A stretch of DNA of 35,630 bases from Bacteroidota bacterium (GTDB taxonomy: Bacteria > Bacteroidota > Bacteroidia > Chitinophagales > Saprospiraceae). Shown piece by piece: positions 33,477 through 35,630 of this stretch (position 1 is its first letter; every line of letters starts with the position of its first letter). The notes under the pieces were generated by a model. That model saw only the letters and a list, made by a program, of their open reading frames with translations. It had not been told where the DNA came from and did not search any database. The stretch spans positions 1 through 35,630 of the forward strand of contig JAAAOU010000500.1 of NCBI GenBank assembly GCA_009908745.1. Reading direction: 5' to 3'. A program made the translations under genes and the position numbers.

Positions 33477-33640
33477 CCTCCTTCGCCTTGGCGTTTTAGC
33501 GGTTTAGCTTTGTCCAAGCGTTAGGCTTCGGCGGGTGGAGGAAGGTTGAAAGGTTGGGAAAGTTGAAAGGTTGGCCCTCCTTCGCCTTGGCGGTTTAGCG
33601 GTTTAGCTTTGTCCAAGCGTTAGGCTTCGGCGGGCGGAGG
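33477..33640. repeat. two 65-bp imperfect palindromes, 99 bp apart
   Basis: Cores at 33477-33541 and 33576-33640, each from CCTCC to GGAGG, differ at only two positions (GCGTTTT/GCGGTTT and GGGTGG/GGGCGG). The ends CCTCC/GGAGG and the nested CTTCGCC and GGCTTCGGCGG segments can pair. Each copy is preceded by GGTTGGC, and octamer units of the AAGGTTGN type fill the space between copies. Confidence 0.8.
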
Positions 33641-33696
33641 AAGGTTGTAAAGTTGAAGGGTTGAAAAGTTGGGAAGGTTGTAAGGTTGAAAGGGTT
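33541..33696. repeat. octamer array, AAGGTTGN type
   Basis: Blocks at 33541-33573 and 33640-33696 consist of successive 8-bp units such as GAAGGTTG, AAAGGTTG, TAAAGTTG, AAGGGTTG and TAAGGTTG. Two units are lengthened to 9 bp. They are the reverse complement of the CAACCTTN arrays at 33755, 34128 and 46, so arrays of opposite polarity face each other across the hairpin elements. Confidence 0.75.
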
Positions 33697-33852
33697 ACCC
33701 TGAAGGCGGAACGACCGCAAGTAATGGAGTCCTTCGGGGTTGGCTGATGGCCAGCAACTTTACAACCTTTGAACCTTAGAACTTTTCAACCACTAGCTTG
33801 AAAGGGTTACCCTGAAGGCGGAACGACCGCAGGGAATGGAGTCCTTCAGGGT
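33697..33852. repeat. two 44-bp hairpin elements
   Basis: Copies at 33697-33740 and 33809-33852 run from ACCCTGAAGG to CCTTCrGGGT and share GCGGAACGACCGCA and AATGGAGTCCTTC internally. The second copy has perfect 10-bp terminal arms. The right end GTCCTTCAGGGTTGGCTGA appears again at 34101, a third, partial copy. Small hairpins of this type resemble REP elements. Confidence 0.75.
33755..33791. repeat. octamer array, CAACCTTN type
   Basis: Four 8-bp units (CAACTTTA, CAACCTTT, GAACCTTA, GAACTTTT) plus CAACC, preceded by GGCTGATGGCCAG. It is complementary to the AAGGTTGN array at 33640-33696 on the other side of the first 44-bp hairpin, giving a long potential stem. Confidence 0.75.
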
Positions 33853-34100
33853 AGGGGGTTCAGTCTGGCATATAATCCACCCTACGGATTTTAGCATCAG
33901 GTGTTGCCTGTTATTCTTTTTAAAAGTATGGGGCTGCGGTGCGTTGCTTCTCCGCCCCACCTGTAGGCTGGCGTGTAGCCAGTCTACAGATAGGTCGGGC
34001 TGCGGGTTGTTGCTGACGTTACAACTGCTATGGCTTCCGAAAATGCAATGGCTTGGAGCTGAAGCTCGTGGGGCGAAAACCTCATCAGACTGAACAGCCT
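33853..34100. other. non-coding stretch with a strong hairpin
   Basis: No gene is supported here. CTGTAGGCTGGC (33961-33972) and GCCAGTCTACAG (33978-33989) form a 12-bp stem with one G.U pair and a 5-nt loop. A weaker GGGGC/GCCCC pairing lies just upstream (about 33929-33957). The rest shows no recognisable feature. Confidence 0.5.
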
Positions 34101-34127
34101 GTCCTTCAGGGTTGGCTGACCGGCCAG

Positions 34128-34188
34128 CAACTTTACAACCTTACAACCTTAGAACCTTTCAACCTTACAACCTTAGAACTTTTCAACC
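34128..34188. repeat. octamer array, CAACCTTN type (longest copy)
   Basis: Seven and a half 8-bp units in exact register: CAACTTTA, CAACCTTA twice, GAACCTTT, CAACCTTA twice, GAACTTTT, CAACC. It is preceded by GGCTGACCGGCCAG, itself an imperfect palindrome, and by the partial 44-bp element at 34101. It abuts the glnN terminator. Confidence 0.8.
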
Positions 34189-34220
34189 AAAAAAGCCCAA
34201 GCCACCGAAGCAGCCTGGGC
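34189..34220 (-). terminator. intrinsic terminator of glnN
   Basis: Read on the minus strand, GCCCAGGC and GCTTGGGC form a stem around a CTTCGG-containing loop, followed directly by T6. It lies 27 bp after the glnN stop codon. A clear rho-independent terminator. Confidence 0.85.
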
Positions 34221-34247
34221 ATTCCATGTTTCCTTCAAAAAATTATT

Positions 34248-35630
34248 TTACCGTACGAACATCAGCTCGCGGTACTTGATCAGGGGCCACTCGCGGTCGT
34301 CCACCAGGTATTCCAGGCGGTCGGCGTAGGTGCGCGTTTCCTCCATTAGCGGTTTGACGGCGTTGCAGTAGGCTTTAGCCATTTCGTTGGCATCCTTGAG
34401 TTCGTTGGCTTCCCGGCGGGCGTTGGTCATTTTGCTGACGCACTCCTTGATGCCGCGGACGTTCTCGGAGATAAGCTTGATGATATCGAGCTGCGAGCTG
34501 TAGTCGCTCTCCGGTAGGCCAAGCTCTTTGAGCTGCATGACGTTTTCCGCAAGCTGTGACTGGTAAGCGATGGCAGCGGGCAGGATGTGGTTGATGACCA
34601 TTTCCCCAACTGTACGGGCTTCGATCTGCACTTTGATGGTGTAGTTTTCGTTCATCACCTCGTAGTGGGCGTGCAGTTCTTTTTCCGTGAACACATCGCT
34701 GGAAGTGAAGAGCTCTATGGCTTCTTTGGCCACATAAGCATTCAGTGCATCCGGCGTGTTGGGCGTGTTGCTCAGGCCACGCTTGGCGGCCTCGCGTTCC
34801 CATTCTTCGCTGTAGCCGTCGCCTTCAAAGCGGATCGGCTTGGATTCGGCGATGTAGCGCTTCAGGATGGTCAGGATGGCGGAGTCCCGCTCCTTGCCGC
34901 CGTCCATAAGTTCAGACAACTCTTTGTGGAAATGCTCCAGCTGACGGCCAACGATGGTATTCATAATGGTCATCGGCGCTGCGCAGTTCATCGTGGAGCC
35001 GACCATGCGGATTTCAAACTTGTTGCCCGTAAAGGCAAAAGGGGATGTCCGGTTACGGTCCGTATTGTCCATTTCTAAGTTGGGAATCTTGCTCAGCAGG
35101 TCGAGTACGGCTTCCACGCCTTTCTCGTCTGGCGTAATACCGGCTTCGATATCATCCAGTACTTTTGTCAGCGTTTCGCCGATAAATACGGAGATGATAG
35201 CGGGTGGTGCCTCATTGGCCCCCAAGCGGTGGTCGTTGGAAGCGGAAGCGACGCTGGCCCGCAGGATATCGGCGTATTCGTATACCGCGCGGATGGTATT
35301 GACGAAGAAAGTCAGGAACAGCAGGTTCTTGCCAGGGTTCTTACCCGGGGAAAGCAAATTGCGGCCCGTGTTGGTAGACATGGACCAGTTGTTGTGCTTG
35401 CCCGAGCCGTTTACGCCGGCGAATGGCTTTTCGTGCAGCAACACCCGTAGCTTGTGACGGCGTGCAACCCGGTCCATAAGGTCCATCAACAGCTGATTGT
35501 GGTCGACCGCCAGGTTGACTTCTTCGAACATGGGCGCCAGCTCGTACTGCCCGGGCCCAACCTCGTTGTGGCGGGTGCGTACCGGGATACCCAGTTTGTG
35601 GCACTCCGTCTCCAAGTCGCGCATGTAAGC
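34248..35630 (-). CDS. glnN: glutamine synthetase type III, partial (5' end outside window)
   Basis: The C-terminal ~460 residues of a GSIII enzyme, which makes glutamine from glutamate, ammonia and ATP. The frame stays open to the window edge, so the true start lies beyond 35630. GSIII is about 730 residues, so roughly 270 are missing. Visible motifs are PVRTRHNEVGPGQYELAP, HKLRVLLHEKPFAG followed by VNGSGKHNNWS (substrate/ATP site), GRNLLSPG, and NDHRLGANEAPPAIIS. The GSIII-specific C-terminal domain with YEVMNENYTIKVQIEARTVGEMVINHILPAA follows. GSIII is the typical enzyme of Bacteroidota. The gene is transcribed toward the repeat region and ends in a clear terminator. Confidence 0.97.
   Translation of the reverse strand, partial: AYMRDLETECHKLGIPVRTRHNEVGPGQYELAPMFEEVNLAVDHNQLLMDLMDRVARRHKLRVLLHEKPFAGVNGSGKHNNWSMSTNTGRNLLSPGKNPGKNLLFLTFFVNTIRAVYEYADILRASVASASNDHRLGANEAPPAIISVFIGETLTKVLDDIEAGITPDEKGVEAVLDLLSKIPNLEMDNTDRNRTSPFAFTGNKFEIRMVGSTMNCAAPMTIMNTIVGRQLEHFHKELSELMDGGKERDSAILTILKRYIAESKPIRFEGDGYSEEWEREAAKRGLSNTPNTPDALNAYVAKEAIELFTSSDVFTEKELHAHYEVMNENYTIKVQIEARTVGEMVINHILPAAIAYQSQLAENVMQLKELGLPESDYSSQLDIIKLISENVRGIKECVSKMTNARREANELKDANEMAKAYCNAVKPLMEETRTYADRLEYLVDDREWPLIKYRELMFVR

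Noticed and set aside
33477-34188. Possible CRISPR array because of the closely spaced repeats
   Set aside because: The units are 8 bp, or palindromes of 44-65 bp, without unique 30-40 bp spacers of constant length, and no cas genes are near.
33836-34349. Two plus-strand open frames (33836-34093 and 34053-34349)
   Set aside because: They run through repeats, hairpins and the end of glnN in antisense, have low-complexity repeat-derived residues and no family likeness.

Overview
The window comes from a member of the Bacteroidota, most likely the Saprospiria (Lewinella/Phaeodactylibacter-like). This is judged from the gene families, since no rRNA is present. The evidence is a SusC/SusD pair, two secreted proteins with type IX secretion C-termini (one type A, one CHU_C/type B), a LytS/LytTR pair, a type III glutamine synthetase, and several matches to the Bacteroidota -7 promoter element TAnnTTTG. 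No tRNA, rRNA, CRISPR array, prophage or intact transposase gene was seen.

Layout. (1) 154-1952: a LytS-type histidine kinase and LytTR response regulator, overlapping by 4 nt. (2) 1958-4553, minus strand: a tight run ArsR, rhodanese-like protein lacking the catalytic Cys, SAM methyltransferase, DUF983 zinc-ribbon membrane protein, a 58-residue coiled-coil protein, and a Crp/Fnr regulator. (3) 4709-6071, minus: a stand-alone protein resembling a T9SS C-terminal domain, an AcpH-like ACP phosphodiesterase and a small membrane protein. (4) 6159-11247: a LysR regulator divergent from dabB-dabA, the two-subunit DAB inorganic carbon accumulation complex. The intergenic region carries a perfect T-N11-A palindrome placed as expected for a LysR-controlled divergent promoter. 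A long inverted repeat overlaps the dabA stop codon. (5) 11558-15226: a GT-C-like membrane protein and a large T9SS-secreted protein with TIM-barrel-like motifs. (6) 15279-15923: a Uma2-family nuclease-like protein.

(7) 15961-26183, minus: six consecutive genes that look like one nutrient-acquisition locus: SLC13/DASS permease, SusC, SusD, SGNH esterase (DUF4886-like), a lipoprotein with duplicated lamin-tail-like domains, and a lipoprotein alpha/beta-hydrolase. There are no glycoside hydrolases. The enzymes are both esterase-like and the inner-membrane transporter belongs to a carboxylate family, so the locus may capture an ester-bound carboxylate rather than a typical polysaccharide. This is inference.

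(8) 26426-27604: a membrane protein with an N-terminal HTH, coiled coil, one TM helix and a Cys-rich outer domain, resembling a ToxR/CadC-style one-component regulator in architecture only. Its promoter contains a 9-bp inverted repeat. (9) 27630-30128, minus: a large CHU_C protein. (10) 30391-33468: an MFS transporter, a second ArsR regulator and purB. (11) 33469-34247: about 780 bp of non-coding repeats, with octamer arrays (AAGGTTGN / CAACCTTN), two 65-bp imperfect palindromes 99 bp apart, two 44-bp hairpin elements, and another strong hairpin. A related octamer array lies at the left end of the window. (12) 34248-35630, minus: glnN, truncated by the window edge, followed by a clear intrinsic terminator.
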